Shown piece after piece: positions 18,659 through 29,202 of a stretch of DNA of 64,000 bases; the stretch's first letter is position 1, and every line of letters begins with the position of its first letter. The notes below the pieces were generated by a model, which saw only the letters and a list, made by a program, of their open reading frames with translations, was not told where the DNA came from and made no database searches. The stretch comes from Mycobacterium sp. NBC_00419 (GTDB taxonomy: Bacteria; Actinomycetota; Actinomycetes; Mycobacteriales; Mycobacteriaceae). The position numbers and the translations under genes are program-made. The stretch is from assembly GCF_036023875.1 (NCBI RefSeq), contig NZ_CP107931.1, positions 1,612,001 through 1,676,000 of the forward strand. The letters run 5' to 3'.

Positions 18659-18798
18659 TGGGCGCTCCTTTGAGCAAACAGCCGGTCCGCGCGGCCCCGC
18701 ACGAACCTTCCGAGGGGCACAGCAGCACCAGGACCGGAGCCGGTCCTTTCGTCGAAACGATTGGTACCGCCCGGATAGCAGAGCATGTCGCTAGCCAT
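18655..18798 (-). CDS. phoAT: Candidate PhoAT antitoxin small ORF overlapping phoH2
   Basis: An open frame of 47 codons from ATG (a second ATG four codons in) ends TGA four bases into phoH2 (GTGA), so ribosomes could re-initiate directly. The product is small, basic at its C-terminus ([17 protein letters not shown]) and Gly-rich in the middle. A short upstream gene, phoAT, whose product is the cognate antitoxin, is described for phoH2 of M. smegmatis and M. tuberculosis. I could not compare sequences, and no clear ribosome site precedes either ATG. Confidence 0.4.
   Translation of the reverse strand: MASDMLCYPGGTNRFDERTGSGPGAAVPLGRFVRGRADRLFAQRSAQ
18665..18671 (-). promoter_or_regulatory. 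Shine-Dalgarno site deciding the phoH2 GTG start
   Basis: AAAGGAG on the minus strand, six bases before the GTG. It lies inside the small upstream ORF, so translation of that ORF would run across this site. Confidence 0.7.
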
Positions 18799-18861
18799 CA
18801 ACGGCGACGCTACTCCGATGCGAGCCCGCGCGCCGGGCAGGCGCGCCGCGTCATATGGCTG

Positions 18862-19692
18862 TTACGCGAGGACGAATGTGCGCACGACCGGCTCGTCGCT
18901 CAGACCCCAGTGCTTGATGGTGTCGGAGACCACGGTGCGCGCCGCAGCAAGGTCGAAAATGCCGGCCGCAGCGACGTTGGCGACCTTGTCCTGGTACTCG
19001 ATGATGTCGCCGCCGACGACGCCGAAGGCACCGGCCCGGCGGGCGATCGAGCTCAGCGTGGAGTCGCGGCTGACCTCTTCGAGGCAGTAGTTCACCAGGT
19101 TGCGGAAGAACTCGGTGTGGCGTTCCTCGTCGGTGGCGATCCGGCCGATCAGACCCTTGAGCACCGGCTCGGTGATCTTTGCTTCCAGGTTGCGCAAGTA
19201 CACCGCGTAGGCGCCCTCGAGGAAAGCCATGAACACCAGCGTCTCGATCTGGGTCAGCTTGTCGCCGCGGTAGCCGCGCATGACGTGCGCGACGCGGACC
19301 TGCTCGTCGGCGGCCGGGTCGAAGTTACGGGTGACCACCAGGTACTCGCGCAGCGCGATGGCATGCAGGTTCTCCTCGGCGGTCCAGCGGCCCAGCCAGC
19401 GGCCCCACTTGTCCTCGAGGATGAAGTGCTCGACGAGCTCGCGGTGGTATCCGGCGAGGTTGTCCTTGGTGATCAGCATGATCTCGCAGGCGTCGACGAC
19501 GTCCTTGGGCAGCGTGACCTGGGACTGATCCCAGTCCTTTCCGCCCAGGAAGGCGAAGTTCTCGCCCTGGTCGAACGGGACGTAGTCGTGGGCGTACCAC
19601 TCCTGTGCCGTCTCCAGGAAGCGGGCCAGATTGTCGGCGACAACCGGCTCAAGTTCGAGGGTCAGCGAGTTCGCGACAGGTTTCTGTGCCAT
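18862..19692 (-). CDS. desA2: Acyl-ACP desaturase DesA2
   Basis: A 276-residue soluble desaturase homologue of the mycobacterial DesA1/DesA2 type. EENLHAIALREY and DEERHTEFF are the two helices that carry iron ligands in the ferritin-like four-helix bundle. MAQKPVANSLTLELEPVV closely matches the N-terminus of Rv1094, which fixes the ATG; a -10 TACAGT six bases upstream agrees. DesA2 is essential in mycobacteria and acts in mycolic acid synthesis. Whether DesA2 itself is an active desaturase is debated in the literature. Confidence 0.92.
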   Translation of the reverse strand: MAQKPVANSLTLELEPVVADNLARFLETAQEWYAHDYVPFDQGENFAFLGGKDWDQSQVTLPKDVVDACEIMLITKDNLAGYHRELVEHFILEDKWGRWLGRWTAEENLHAIALREYLVVTRNFDPAADEQVRVAHVMRGYRGDKLTQIETLVFMAFLEGAYAVYLRNLEAKITEPVLKGLIGRIATDEERHTEFFRNLVNYCLEEVSRDSTLSSIARRAGAFGVVGGDIIEYQDKVANVAAAGIFDLAAARTVVSDTIKHWGLSDEPVVRTFVLA

Positions 19693-19698
19693 GCGGTT

Positions 19699-19725
19699 AC
19701 TGTAACTCACCGACACGGCTGTCAA
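19699..19725 (-). promoter_or_regulatory. desA2 promoter (TTGACA / TACAGT), leaderless
   Basis: On the minus strand TTGACA (19725-19720), a 15-base spacer and TACAGT (19704-19699) are followed by AACCGC and the ATG. The -10 to ATG distance of six bases predicts a leaderless mRNA. The spacer is shorter than the ideal 17. Confidence 0.5.
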
Positions 19726-19755
19726 AAAATCGCGCCGCCCGCGTTTCGCGAGTTT

Positions 19756-21219
19756 TTAGAGGGTCAGGCCGGGATACAGCGGGTTGGCGTCCAGCAGCTC
19801 CGCGGACGCGGCGTGCACCCGGTCGGCCGTGCCGTCGGCCAGCACATACTTGGCCTTCGACGGTCCGGCGCTGGCCGGGGCCGGCTGAGTATTGGACAGC
19901 ACCTCGACCACCAGCTCGGCCACCCGGTCGAATTCGGCCGGGCCGAAACCACGCGTGGTCAGCGCCGGGGTACCGAACCGGATACCGGAGGTGTACCAGG
20001 CGCCGTTGGGGTCCGCCGGAATCGAGTTGCGGTTGGTGACGATGCCCGAGTCGAGCAGCGCCGACTCGGCCTGCCGGCCGGTGAGCCCGAAGCCCTGCAC
20101 GTCGAGCAGCACGATGTGGTTGTCGGTGCCGCCGGTGACCAGACGGGCGCCGCGCTTGAGCAACCCGTCGGCGAACGCCTGGGCATTGTCGGCGACCCGC
20201 TGGGCGTAGGCCTGGAACGACGGCTGGCGCGCCTCGGCGAACGCGACGGCCTTGGCCGCCATCACGTGCGACAGCGGACCGCCCAGGACCATTGGGCAGC
20301 CCTTGTCGACGGCGTCGGAGTACTCGGCGGTGGCCAGCACCATGCCGCCGCGCGGACCGCGCAGCGACTTGTGCGTGGTGGTGGTGACGACGTGGGCGTG
20401 CGGCACCGGATCCTCGTCGCCGGTGAACACCTTGCCCGCCACCAGACCGGCGAAGTGCGCCATGTCGACCATCAGGGTGGCGCCGACCTCGTCGGCGATC
20501 TCGCGCATCTTGGCGAAGTTGACCCGCCGCGGGTAGGCGGAGTACCCGGCGACCAGGATCAGCGGCTTGAACTCGCGGGCGGTGGCGGCGACGGCGTCGT
20601 AGTCGATCAGACCGGTCTCCGCGTTGGTGCCGTAGCTGCGCTGGTGGAACATCTTGCCGGAGATGTTGGGCCGGAAGCCGTGGGTGAGGTGCCCACCCGC
20701 GTCCAGCGACATGCCCAGCAGGCGTTGGCTGCCGAGCTTGGCGCGCAGCCGCTCCCACTCCGCCTCAGACAGGTCGTTGACGTTCTTGACGCCGAGATCG
20801 GCCAGCGCGGGCGCCTCGATCCGGGTGGCCAGGATGGCCCAGAACGCCACCAGGTTGGCGTCGATGCCGGAGTGCGGCTGGACGTAGGCGTACGGGGCGC
20901 CGAACAGTTCGCGGGCATGCTCGGCCGCAATGGACTCGATGTCGTCGACGTTCTGGCAGCCGGCGTAGAACCGGTGCCCGACGGTGCCCTCGGCGTACTT
21001 GTCCGACAGCCAGGTGCTCATGGTCAGCAGCACCGCCGGGGAGGCGTAGTTCTCGCTGGCGATCAGCTTGAGCGACGCGCGCTGGTCGGCAAGCTCCTTG
21101 CGAGTGGCCGCAGCGATGCGCGGTTCGACGGACTCGATGACCTCAAGGGCGCTGCGGTAGGCCTCGCTGGCGGTGGCGGCGTAGTCGGTGGCGCCGGACA
21201 GAATCGCGTCGGTGGACAT
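19756..21219 (-). CDS. glyA: Serine hydroxymethyltransferase, long form
   Basis: A 487-residue PLP enzyme that converts serine plus tetrahydrofolate to glycine and methylene-[18 protein letters not shown] carries the PLP lysine (Lys284), and GYSAYPRRV and [12 protein letters not shown] are SHMT core motifs. It sits where glyA1 (Rv1093) lies, but is about 60 residues longer. It has an insertion around residues 131-165 ([20 protein letters not shown]) and a different N-terminus, so it belongs to a separate SHMT subgroup. A TACGCT -10 box sits six bases before the ATG. Confidence 0.9.
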   Translation of the reverse strand: MSTDAILSGATDYAATASEAYRSALEVIESVEPRIAAATRKELADQRASLKLIASENYASPAVLLTMSTWLSDKYAEGTVGHRFYAGCQNVDDIESIAAEHARELFGAPYAYVQPHSGIDANLVAFWAILATRIEAPALADLGVKNVNDLSEAEWERLRAKLGSQRLLGMSLDAGGHLTHGFRPNISGKMFHQRSYGTNAETGLIDYDAVAATAREFKPLILVAGYSAYPRRVNFAKMREIADEVGATLMVDMAHFAGLVAGKVFTGDEDPVPHAHVVTTTTHKSLRGPRGGMVLATAEYSDAVDKGCPMVLGGPLSHVMAAKAVAFAEARQPSFQAYAQRVADNAQAFADGLLKRGARLVTGGTDNHIVLLDVQGFGLTGRQAESALLDSGIVTNRNSIPADPNGAWYTSGIRFGTPALTTRGFGPAEFDRVAELVVEVLSNTQPAPASAGPSKAKYVLADGTADRVHAASAELLDANPLYPGLTL

Positions 21220-21225
21220 GCCAAG

Positions 21226-21231
21226 AGCGTA
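21226..21231 (-). promoter_or_regulatory. -10 element of glyA (leaderless)
   Basis: TACGCT on the minus strand, then CTTGGC and the ATG. The six-base gap predicts transcription starting at the ATG. Confidence 0.4.
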
Positions 21232-21257
21232 GTCGGCGCGCCCATGGCCGGAGTGGC

Positions 21258-24200
21258 CTACCCGATCACCACCGGCGCCGAGAACTGCGAGGTGTTGGGG
21301 GCCCCGGCGGTCGGCGTCGCGAGCACGGTGATCCAGTCACCGGCCGCCAGTGCCGTGGCGTCGACCTCGACGCTGAAATCCGACGGGCTCGAGGGCACCG
21401 TTGCGAGCAGCCGCCTGCCCTCGACGTTGCCCGCGTCGCCCGCCGGGCTGCTGTACACCTGCAGCTGGAACGGCCCGGTGCCGGCGACCGATCCGGTGAC
21501 CCGCACCGTCGAAACACCCTGCAGTGTCGCCGATTGCACCACCGGGGCGGGCTGACCGCCGTTGCCGCCGTTGGTCAGCGCGATACCGAGACCGGTGTTG
21601 GCGTAGATGGAGTTCGCGGTGAGCGCGTTGCCGATCGATGTCTGGCCGTTCACCGTCACCCCGTTGCCGGCGTTCGCGGTGATGGTGTTGCCCTCGACGG
21701 ACAGATTCGTGACACCGCCGGGAATCTTGAAGTTCGGGTAGTAGGCCGCCTCGAAGGTGCCCCCGGCACTGGCGAACGCCGTCGACTGCTGCGGGTTGGT
21801 CACCGGGTCGGCGGGCGTGTAGAGCCCCTCGTAACCGCCTGCGGCGTCGTACAGGTAATTCATCCCGGCCACAACCCGCATTCCGGTGTTGAAGAACTGC
21901 TGGCTCATCTGCGGCATGTTCTGCGTGTACGCACCGGCCAGCGGGCTGAAGAACGACACCGAAGTCGCCGTCATCTGATTGGTGGTGTCGGTGGGATCGA
22001 CCGTGTAGCCGACCTTTCCGCCGGAGTTGAGCAGATCAACCGTCAGCTGACCGGTGAACACCGACGACGCGGTGTACCCGGGCAGGGTGAGGATTCCGCT
22101 GGGGATGCCGAGGTCGATCACGACCGTCCCCAAGTCGGAGGTCTGCGACTGGTAGGTGACGCGGCCGGTGGCCGGCTGCCAGTCCGGTGCGCTCTGGCCG
22201 CCTTGGGACAAACCGGACGGTGCGAGATCGGTGTAGGCGTAGGGGGTGCCGGACGTGACCGTGCTGTCCAGGCCCAGCGTGACGCCGTCGGCGGTGATGA
22301 CGTAGCCCGGGCGCATCGTGCCGTCCTGCATCTCGGCCAGGTTGAGGAAGGTGTTGTACGCCTGATTGCGCCCGTTGGCGGTGGGGTCGGTTCCCAGTCC
22401 GGTGCGGTCGAACCCGACGCCGAAGTTCGACACCGGGGCCAGCACACCCGGGTTGGCATCGTAGGTCGCCCACCACCCGCCCGGGATCGTCACGGTGCCG
22501 GCGCCGCCCGTGCCGGCGGTGATGGCCACCTGCTGGGTGCTGCTGCCGTTGGTGATCGTGACGGTGCCCGCATCGGTTTTGGTGGCGAAGGTGGCACTCG
22601 CGGCGGTGGTACCCGGCTGCGGCGTCATCGACGCCCCGACGGCGCTGACCACCAGGACCGGGGCGTAGGCCGTCGCGACCTTCTGGTCGGCGGTGATCTC
22701 GGACCAGGTCGCCTGCGGGAAGGTGATCTCGGGGTTGACCCAGGTGCCGAAGAACAGCCGATTCGAGCTGTTGAGATAGACGTAACCCTTGGTGCCCTGC
22801 GAGGTGTCGAGATAGGGCACGAGGTCCTGGCCGAAGTACAGCCCGCGCGAGCCGGTATCGAGGTAGACCGCGATGGACTGTTCTCCGTTGAGGGACACCA
22901 TGACCTGCGGACCGGTGGGGATCGGCTCGTCGTAGAAGCCGGGGTCGTTGGCATACGGCAGCACGTAGTGGCCCAGGACATACGGGTTCTGGTCGGCCGG
23001 GTTGCCGGGATTGTTGTCGGTATAGCCGCTCAGGGGATTGCCGAAATCGTTGAGCGCCTGGCCGATTCCGGCGCCCAGGAGAATCCCGTCACCGCCGTTA
23101 CCGGTGATGATGTTGCCTTTGACGGTCGTCCCGGTGAAGTCGCCGCCGGTGAACTCGATGCCGTTGCCCTGGTTGTAGCGCAGCGTGTTGCCGGAGATGG
23201 TCAGGCCCTCGACGCCGCCGGGTGCGGTGATCGCGTCACGCCGGTTGTACTGAATCGTGTTGTCCGCGATGACCGTTCCGGTGTAGTCGCCCGCCGCCAG
23301 CACGATGCCGTGGGCATTCGGGCCGCCGGAGGTGTAGCCCCACGGGTTGGTCTGCCCCTTGATGCCGATGGTGTTGTTGCGGATCGTCAGGCCAGTGGTC
23401 GCTTGCAGGGTTTCGATGCCGAAGCCCGAGTTCCCGAAGATGGTGTTGTAGCTGATGGTGGTGTTCGCGTAGTTCTGACCGGCGAACTGGATGCCGTCAT
23501 AGACGTTGCCGGAGATGGTGAAACCGGTGAGCACCGAGGACGGCGAGTCGCCGTTGAAGACCACACCGGAGTTCGTGAAGCCGGTGATGGACCCGCCGCG
23601 GGCGAACGTGGCCGTCACGTTGCCGCCGATGAACAACCCGACTCCCTGGGAGTTGGGCAGGCTGCCACTGAGGGTGACCGGGCCGTTGGCGGTGACGGCC
23701 GCGGAGTTCGTGACCACCAAGCCGCCCAGCGGGTTACGCGCTCCGACCCGTCCGTTGAAAGTAACGGTGTTGCCGGCCGCCGAGACCGACAGCACATGAC
23801 CGGCGCCGGCAGCCGAATCCACGTCGCCGCCGAAGGTGATCGCGGCGTTGGTGGTCTGCACCGAGGTGGGACCGGCGACCGTCGTCGCGCCGCCCACGGT
23901 GAACGCACCACTGGCGGCGACGTAGGCGCCGTTGAGGGTGAGGTCGTCGCCGTAGGACTGTGCGCCCGTGGTGGCGACGGCCGCGGTGACGGTCGATCCG
24001 CCGCGGTCGGTGCCCAGCGCCGCTAGCGGCACGTCGCCGCCCACGGCCCGCACGAAGGTGGTGGTGCCGCGCGAATTGACCTGCAGCGACTGCACTCCGG
24101 CGTTCGCGGCGTCCACGGTGCCGGAGAACGTCACGTCACCCCGGGCGTCGACGGTGGTGTCGCCGGTCACCTGCGTCACGCCAGCCACCGAGAATGTGCC

Positions 24201-26366
24201 GCCGGCGGTGTAGGTGCCGTCGAGTTCGGCGTTCTGGCCGTAGGACTGCGCACCCCGGGTGGTCACCGAATGCAGGTTGACTGTCGACTGGCCGCCGTTG
24301 GGCCGCAACCAGATCACCTGTTCGGCGACGTCGTACATGACGTCGAAGTCATTGAACATGTTCAGGCCGGTGTTGACGTTGGGGACGTCGATGGCCGCGC
24401 CGGTCTCGTTGACGTAGCCGACGAGATTCACCGAGGCGATGTTGCCTGCCGTGGTCTGCCAGACCAGCGGAGCCAGCCCCTTGGTGGTGGGGAACACGGC
24501 GACGAGGGTGGCACCGGCGGTGAGGTTGCCGTCCGCGTCCTCCCCCGGCTTGGGCAGGTCGGGCAGCCGCAGACCGGTCGAGCCGGCGCCGCTGTCGATC
24601 AGGCTGGGCAGCGGCCCGTCGCCCACCGGCACCGGGAACGGATTGCCCACGATGTACTGGGGGCTGAAGCCGAACTGCTGGAGCAGCGGATACCCGGAGA
24701 TCGGGTAACTGCCCGCGGACTCCGGGTAGTTGGGGTCGGGATTGAGGATCTCTGAAATCGGTACGGCATAAGTGAATTGGGCCCGCAGCGCATCGGTGAC
24801 CCCGACGGTCAGCGATGGCGTCGTGCCGATCGGGCCGAGCTGGGCGAGGTAGCCGCTGGAGAGGTTGCCGGGCAGCTGGAACAGCGGGCTGGTGATGAAC
24901 GACCCCGGCGCGTAGAGCACCTGGCCGTTGATCTGCTGGACGCCGAACGCACCGCCGAAGTCACCGGCGAAGGGGCCGCCGAACGGCGCGCTCACCGGAA
25001 TCGGGGCACCGCTGCCGTTGGTCGCGCTGACCACCGCCGAGATGTCCACCGGCTGAGCCGTCGACACGGTGTGGGAACCGGAGCCGATGGTGATGGTCGC
25101 GGCGGTGACGAGACCGTTGAGAGTCTGGCCGCTGGTGTAGGTGATGTCGGCCTGTTCGGTGCCGGGCACCACGCCGGTGAAGTAGGCCGGGTCGTACCCG
25201 GCGAAGAACCCGTTGCCGCCGGTGTCGAACAGGTACTGCCGTGACGGGTTGTTGCCGATCGCGACGTCGATGCCGTACTTCACCGTGACGCCGCCCGCAC
25301 CCGCGACCGGCACGAAGCTCAGCGGGATGGTCTTCGAATCTGCCGACTGCTCGATCTGCAGGGGTGCGATACCCCGTGTGGTGAGGGTGCCCAGCGGCGT
25401 GTAGGAACCAATGTCGCCACCGAACGTTGTTGTCCCCAAAGCGGTTACGGTCAGCGATTGGCCGCCGAACCAGCCCCGCCCGTCGACCGTCGAGGCGAAT
25501 GCCGCGTTACCGGTCCCGGCGTCGATCTCGGTGTCGCGGGCCAGGATCACCGGCGCGTTCAGTGACACGCCGAGCAGTCCGCGCACCCCGTCGGCGACCG
25601 TCACCGGGCCCGGCACCGAGGTGACGTCCACCCAGCCGGTGAACGCCGCCGCCGACTCGAAACGCAGCGAGTCGATACCGGCGGTGGTGAAGTCGGTGGC
25701 CGCAGTTCCCCCGGTGAACACGAACCCGGCGCAGCCGGCGTTACTGGCGCCGTTGGCGCTGACGTGGCTGACCGTGGATGCGCTGAACTGCGCGGCGTTT
25801 CCGAAGCCCGGATCGCCGGACACCTCGATGGTGTCGCCGGTGGTGCGGAAGTAGGCGACGCTTCCGGTATTCACGTCGACGGTCAGCGAGTTGCCGGTCT
25901 GGGTGGCGGTCACCCCGGTCGGCACGAAGCCGAACATGCTGCGCCGGACCAGCAGCAGTCCGCCTTCGACGAGGTCGGTGATCGGGTTGGCGGGCAATGT
26001 CGACACCCCGTCGAAGGCGTCGTTGAACGCGTGGTTGACGGCCGTGACGACGCCCTGCTGGATCGTGGGCGCGGTGAAGCCCCAGCACGCCGCGCAGGAC
26101 GTATTTCCCGCCCGGCGCGGGGTGGTGGTTTTCGCCGCGCTGGTCGAGGCGGCCGGGCGACGGGATGCACCGGTTGCCGTGGCGCGGGGGGTGTTCGGCG
26201 TGTGCCCGGAGACCCGCTTGGGATGGTCGCGCGCACCGCCGGCATGCGACGGGGAACCGGTCGTCCCGCTGTCGGCGGCGGCCACGCCGATCGGCGGGCC
26301 GAGCAGGGACAGGCCCAGCACGAAAGCAGCAGCACCGACATGGGTCGCCCCCCGCGAAAACGACAT
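21258..26366 (-). CDS. Giant secreted protein: two aspartic-protease-like modules with adhesin and beta-helix repeats
   Basis: A 1702-residue exported protein. Order: signal peptide (1-31); Ser/Thr/Arg linker (32-90); a module with CAAC and [17 protein letters not shown] (91-150); aspartic-protease-like module 1 (~355-690) with FDTGGNG (Asp381) and [14 protein letters not shown] (Asp591); haemagglutinin-like repeats containing TTRGAQSYG and [10 protein letters not shown] (~698-900); right-handed beta-helix repeats such as [18 protein letters not shown] (~910-1100); module 2 (~1150-1520) with [11 protein letters not shown] (Asp1170) and [10 protein letters not shown] (Asp1418, D-L-G in place of DTG/DSG); a short beta-helix (~1550-1600); and a beta-sandwich-like end. 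Pepsin-like domains are known in some PE_PGRS proteins (PE_PGRS16, PecA/PE_PGRS35), but here a Sec signal replaces PE. Activity is inferred. Confidence 0.8.
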   Translation of the reverse strand: MSFSRGATHVGAAAFVLGLSLLGPPIGVAAADSGTTGSPSHAGGARDHPKRVSGHTPNTPRATATGASRRPAASTSAAKTTTPRRAGNTSCAACWGFTAPTIQQGVVTAVNHAFNDAFDGVSTLPANPITDLVEGGLLLVRRSMFGFVPTGVTATQTGNSLTVDVNTGSVAYFRTTGDTIEVSGDPGFGNAAQFSASTVSHVSANGASNAGCAGFVFTGGTAATDFTTAGIDSLRFESAAAFTGWVDVTSVPGPVTVADGVRGLLGVSLNAPVILARDTEIDAGTGNAAFASTVDGRGWFGGQSLTVTALGTTTFGGDIGSYTPLGTLTTRGIAPLQIEQSADSKTIPLSFVPVAGAGGVTVKYGIDVAIGNNPSRQYLFDTGGNGFFAGYDPAYFTGVVPGTEQADITYTSGQTLNGLVTAATITIGSGSHTVSTAQPVDISAVVSATNGSGAPIPVSAPFGGPFAGDFGGAFGVQQINGQVLYAPGSFITSPLFQLPGNLSSGYLAQLGPIGTTPSLTVGVTDALRAQFTYAVPISEILNPDPNYPESAGSYPISGYPLLQQFGFSPQYIVGNPFPVPVGDGPLPSLIDSGAGSTGLRLPDLPKPGEDADGNLTAGATLVAVFPTTKGLAPLVWQTTAGNIASVNLVGYVNETGAAIDVPNVNTGLNMFNDFDVMYDVAEQVIWLRPNGGQSTVNLHSVTTRGAQSYGQNAELDGTYTAGGTFSVAGVTQVTGDTTVDARGDVTFSGTVDAANAGVQSLQVNSRGTTTFVRAVGGDVPLAALGTDRGGSTVTAAVATTGAQSYGDDLTLNGAYVAASGAFTVGGATTVAGPTSVQTTNAAITFGGDVDSAAGAGHVLSVSAAGNTVTFNGRVGARNPLGGLVVTNSAAVTANGPVTLSGSLPNSQGVGLFIGGNVTATFARGGSITGFTNSGVVFNGDSPSSVLTGFTISGNVYDGIQFAGQNYANTTISYNTIFGNSGFGIETLQATTGLTIRNNTIGIKGQTNPWGYTSGGPNAHGIVLAAGDYTGTVIADNTIQYNRRDAITAPGGVEGLTISGNTLRYNQGNGIEFTGGDFTGTTVKGNIITGNGGDGILLGAGIGQALNDFGNPLSGYTDNNPGNPADQNPYVLGHYVLPYANDPGFYDEPIPTGPQVMVSLNGEQSIAVYLDTGSRGLYFGQDLVPYLDTSQGTKGYVYLNSSNRLFFGTWVNPEITFPQATWSEITADQKVATAYAPVLVVSAVGASMTPQPGTTAASATFATKTDAGTVTITNGSSTQQVAITAGTGGAGTVTIPGGWWATYDANPGVLAPVSNFGVGFDRTGLGTDPTANGRNQAYNTFLNLAEMQDGTMRPGYVITADGVTLGLDSTVTSGTPYAYTDLAPSGLSQGGQSAPDWQPATGRVTYQSQTSDLGTVVIDLGIPSGILTLPGYTASSVFTGQLTVDLLNSGGKVGYTVDPTDTTNQMTATSVSFFSPLAGAYTQNMPQMSQQFFNTGMRVVAGMNYLYDAAGGYEGLYTPADPVTNPQQSTAFASAGGTFEAAYYPNFKIPGGVTNLSVEGNTITANAGNGVTVNGQTSIGNALTANSIYANTGLGIALTNGGNGGQPAPVVQSATLQGVSTVRVTGSVAGTGPFQLQVYSSPAGDAGNVEGRRLLATVPSSPSDFSVEVDATALAAGDWITVLATPTAGAPNTSQFSAPVVIG

Positions 26367-26373
26367 GTCGTGA

Positions 26374-26379
26374 ACCGTA
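26374..26379 (-). promoter_or_regulatory. -10 element of the giant secreted protein gene
   Basis: TACGGT on the minus strand (within TTATACGGT) is followed by seven bases and the ATG, which suggests a leaderless transcript. Confidence 0.35.
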
Positions 26380-26406
26380 TAACCGCGGACGCGGTCTAGC
26401 AGTGCG

Positions 26407-27612
26407 TTACTTCAAGGACGACGGAATCAGTGGCTCGTCCAGCAGCCGCCCGAAACGCTCGGTGAGTCCCACCCCGGCGGGGCGTTCATCGAGCCAAGTC
26501 CGCAGCAACCGGTAGCCCTCCACATAGGTGCTCGTGTAGGCCCGCCACAGCGGCGAGGACAGAAACCGCAGCGACTGCCGCGCCCGGGTGTCGTCGATCA
26601 GCAGCCAGCGCTGCAGGAAGGCGGCGACGTCGTCGGCGTCGCGGTGTTCGTCGTGCAGCATCAGCGCCGCGTCCTGGCGCACGTCGGCCAGGGCGGCTGA
26701 GGCCTCCGAAAGCGCTTCGGCGCGTTCGCCGTCGAAGCGCAGACCGAGATCGGCGTAGATGTCGGTGGCCCAACTCCCCCAGCCCGGGCCGACCGCGGCG
26801 TAGAGCGCCAGGTCGGCAAGGCCTTCGGCCATCAGACACTGCGGGGTATTGACCAGGAAGATCGTCTGCTCCTGCTGGTCCTGCCCGGCGACCAGGCCGG
26901 CCTCCTTGCGGCAGTGCTCGGTGTGATGGCCGGGGTAGGACTCGTGGGCGACCAGCCGCGGCAGGTTGGCCATCTGCTGCTTGAGGTCGGCGTTGACCGC
27001 CACCGTCGAGCGGTAGTCGCCGTCGTAGTAGTTGAACCCCGACCACGGTTTGTCGGTAACGACCTCGTAGACGATGGTCTCGGCGTCGGGCAGCGGGTAG
27101 GTGGCCCTGACCTTGTCGCGCAGCGCGCTGGAGAAGGCGTGGATGCACTCCTCGAGGCGCTGCGGCGGGATCTCGTCGGAACTGCGGTGAGCGGCCATCC
27201 GCTCGACCAGTGGCCCGCTACCCCCGAGCACCTCGTCGATGCGGGCGTGGGCGGCGCGGTAGCGGTCCTCGTCACCGCGGCTGATCCGCACATCGAAGTA
27301 GGCCTGTACTTCGTCGACGAACCCGACCGGTTCACCGGCGAACTTGCGGGCCGAGAAGGCCAGGGCACGCAGGTGGGCGCCGATGAAGTCGGCGCGCTGG
27401 TCGGTGAAGCTGTCGGTGCGCGCAACCTGCGGCAGAGCCCCCAGCAGGCGCTGCGCCTCGCGGGCCAGCTCGGCGGGCTGCGGGGCGGACTCGTCGGCCA
27501 CGGCACGGCGCAGCGCCGGGTCGCCGGTGAACGAGTCGACGTAGCCTTCCTCGATGCGGTCGAAACGCAAACCGAGCATGAGGTAGTCGCGGATGAGGGT
27601 GCCGGGCTGCAT
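26407..27612 (-). CDS. DUF885 family protein, putative metallopeptidase-like
   Basis: A 401-residue soluble protein of the DUF885 family. [12 protein letters not shown] resembles the HExxH-type zinc site noted in this family, and a downstream glutamate in [12 protein letters not shown] could be the third ligand. No signal peptide is evident from the chosen ATG ([18 protein letters not shown]), so it is probably cytosolic. It ends about 40 bases before the start of the giant secreted gene on the same strand, and is divergent from coaA. Peptidase activity is family-based inference. Confidence 0.78.
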   Translation of the reverse strand: MQPGTLIRDYLMLGLRFDRIEEGYVDSFTGDPALRRAVADESAPQPAELAREAQRLLGALPQVARTDSFTDQRADFIGAHLRALAFSARKFAGEPVGFVDEVQAYFDVRISRGDEDRYRAAHARIDEVLGGSGPLVERMAAHRSSDEIPPQRLEECIHAFSSALRDKVRATYPLPDAETIVYEVVTDKPWSGFNYYDGDYRSTVAVNADLKQQMANLPRLVAHESYPGHHTEHCRKEAGLVAGQDQQEQTIFLVNTPQCLMAEGLADLALYAAVGPGWGSWATDIYADLGLRFDGERAEALSEASAALADVRQDAALMLHDEHRDADDVAAFLQRWLLIDDTRARQSLRFLSSPLWRAYTSTYVEGYRLLRTWLDERPAGVGLTERFGRLLDEPLIPSSLK

Positions 27613-27642
27613 GCCGTCCACGCTAACTGCAAGACTGTGCCC

Positions 27643-28581
27643 ATGGCGCGGCTGAGCGAACCCAGCCCCTACGTGGAGTTCAACCGGACTGAGTGGCGCG
27701 GACTGCGCATGTCGACCCCGTTGAAGCTCACCGAGGACGAGCTGACCGGGCTGCGCGGTATGGGCGAGCAGATCGACCTGCTCGAGGTCGAAGAGGTCTA
27801 TCTGCCGCTGGCCCGATTGATCCATCTGCAGGTTGCCGCGCGCCAGCGGTTGTTCGCCGCAACCGCGGAGTTCCTCGGCGAGCCGCAGCAGAATCCCGAC
27901 CGGCCGGTGCCGTTCGTGATCGGCGTGGCGGGCAGCGTGGCCGTCGGCAAATCGACCACCGCACGCGTGCTGCAGGCGCTGCTAGCTCGCTGGGAGGACC
28001 ACTCCCGCGTCGACCTGGTCACCACCGACGGATTCCTCTACCCCAACGCCGAGTTGGGCCGTCGAAACCTGATGCACCGCAAGGGTTTTCCAGAAAGCTA
28101 CAATCGACGCTCACTGATGCGTTTCGTGACGTCGGTGAAATCCGGTGCCGATCAGGTGTGCGCGCCGGTGTACTCGCACCTGATCTACGACATCGTGCCG
28201 GGCGAGAAGCACGTCGTCACCCATCCGGACATCCTCATCCTGGAGGGGCTCAACGTCCTGCAGACCGGTCCCACGCTGATGGTCTCGGACCTGTTCGACT
28301 TCTCGGTGTACGTCGATGCCCGCATCGAGGACATCGAGCACTGGTACATCGAGCGGTTCCTGGCGTTGCGCAGCGGCGCATTCGCCAACCCCGCGTCGCA
28401 CTTTCATCACTATGCGGGGTTGTCCGACAACCAGGCCGTCGCGGCCGCCCGCGACATCTGGAGTTCGATCAACCGGCCGAACCTCATCGAGAACATCCTG
28501 CCGACCCGGCCGCGCGCGACGCTGGTGTTGCGCAAGGATGCCGATCACGCGATCAACCGGCTGCGGCTGCGCAAGCTCTAA
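27643..28581 (+). CDS. coaA: Pantothenate kinase, type I
   Basis: A 312-residue CoaA, the same length as Rv1092c. It phosphorylates pantothenate in the first step of coenzyme A synthesis. Walker A is [21 protein letters not shown] is the substrate-binding aspartate region, and [11 protein letters not shown] and [10 protein letters not shown] match conserved PanK elements. The ATG at [18 protein letters not shown] is the usual start. It is monocistronic; its stop overlaps the stop of the convergent hypothetical gene by four bases. Confidence 0.95.
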   Translation: MARLSEPSPYVEFNRTEWRGLRMSTPLKLTEDELTGLRGMGEQIDLLEVEEVYLPLARLIHLQVAARQRLFAATAEFLGEPQQNPDRPVPFVIGVAGSVAVGKSTTARVLQALLARWEDHSRVDLVTTDGFLYPNAELGRRNLMHRKGFPESYNRRSLMRFVTSVKSGADQVCAPVYSHLIYDIVPGEKHVVTHPDILILEGLNVLQTGPTLMVSDLFDFSVYVDARIEDIEHWYIERFLALRSGAFANPASHFHHYAGLSDNQAVAAARDIWSSINRPNLIENILPTRPRATLVLRKDADHAINRLRLRKL

Positions 28582-28994
28582 TTGGCGGTACCGGTCAGCG
28601 GGTTGAGCCGCAGTACGGGCAGCGGGAAGGCCACTTCAGCTTCGCCCTCGGGGTCCTCGTACAAGCCGACGGTGTACACGCCCGCGAAGTACACCGAGAT
28701 CGACAGATAGTGCGCGAAGACCCGGAACTTGACCGGCGTGCCCGGGTTGTCGGGCCACTGCCAGGCGAAGTCGAGCAGGCCCATCCGCTCGCCCTCAGGC
28801 GATTTGGCGATGATGAATCGCCGCATCTCGTAGTCGGTACCACCGGTGGTGTGCACGCCGAGGACCAGCGGGATGGTGATCTGGGTGGGGAAGCTCTCCA
28901 CCAGGCAGCTGGTCATCGGGAAACCTTCGGCGGTCACGCCGCCGGCTTCCTCTAGGACTGCCCTTCGGGATGCCGCGAATACGTCGACCTGCAT
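28578..28994 (-). CDS. Hypothetical 138-residue protein
   Basis: A small soluble beta-rich protein that I cannot assign. It opens [19 protein letters not shown] and has a central [19 protein letters not shown] followed by [19 protein letters not shown], which suggests a compact beta-sandwich. There is no signal or membrane segment. A TAGGGT -10-like hexamer lies eight bases before the ATG. It is convergent with coaA and divergent from the PGRS gene with about 200 bases between. Confidence 0.6.
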   Translation of the reverse strand: MQVDVFAASRRAVLEEAGGVTAEGFPMTSCLVESFPTQITIPLVLGVHTTGGTDYEMRRFIIAKSPEGERMGLLDFAWQWPDNPGTPVKFRVFAHYLSISVYFAGVYTVGLYEDPEGEAEVAFPLPVLRLNPLTGTAN

Positions 28995-29202
28995 GACAGC
29001 AAACCCTAGTCGGGGTTTGTCCTCGGCGCGGCAAGCCGGTGGATATGCCGGGTGAACTCCTCAGGTCCTTTTGATCGCAAACGGCCGCTTCACAGCTCAC
29101 CCATAGCTACAGTTCGATCTGCGCTGAGGTCGGGTTCAGCAGATAAGCCTTCCCTCCGTGTGCCCATCCGTCAGGCAGTACGCACCCCCGGAGGACCTCG
29201 CG

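Noticed and set aside
18531..18728. A 65-codon minus-strand ORF reaching into phoH2, as an alternative PhoAT
   Set aside because: It overlaps phoH2 by 128 bases in another frame. The GTGA-overlapping 47-codon ORF fits the described arrangement better.
18547..21555. A 1002-codon plus-strand open frame antisense to desA2 and glyA
   Set aside because: It lies opposite two well-identified genes. Its translation is Arg/Gly/Val/His/Gln-rich with no domain, as expected for an antisense frame in high-GC DNA.
21534..24026. An 830-codon plus-strand open frame opposite the giant secreted protein gene
   Set aside because: Low-complexity Gly/Val/Arg/Asp composition without motifs. The minus-strand frame has a signal peptide and clear domain repeats.
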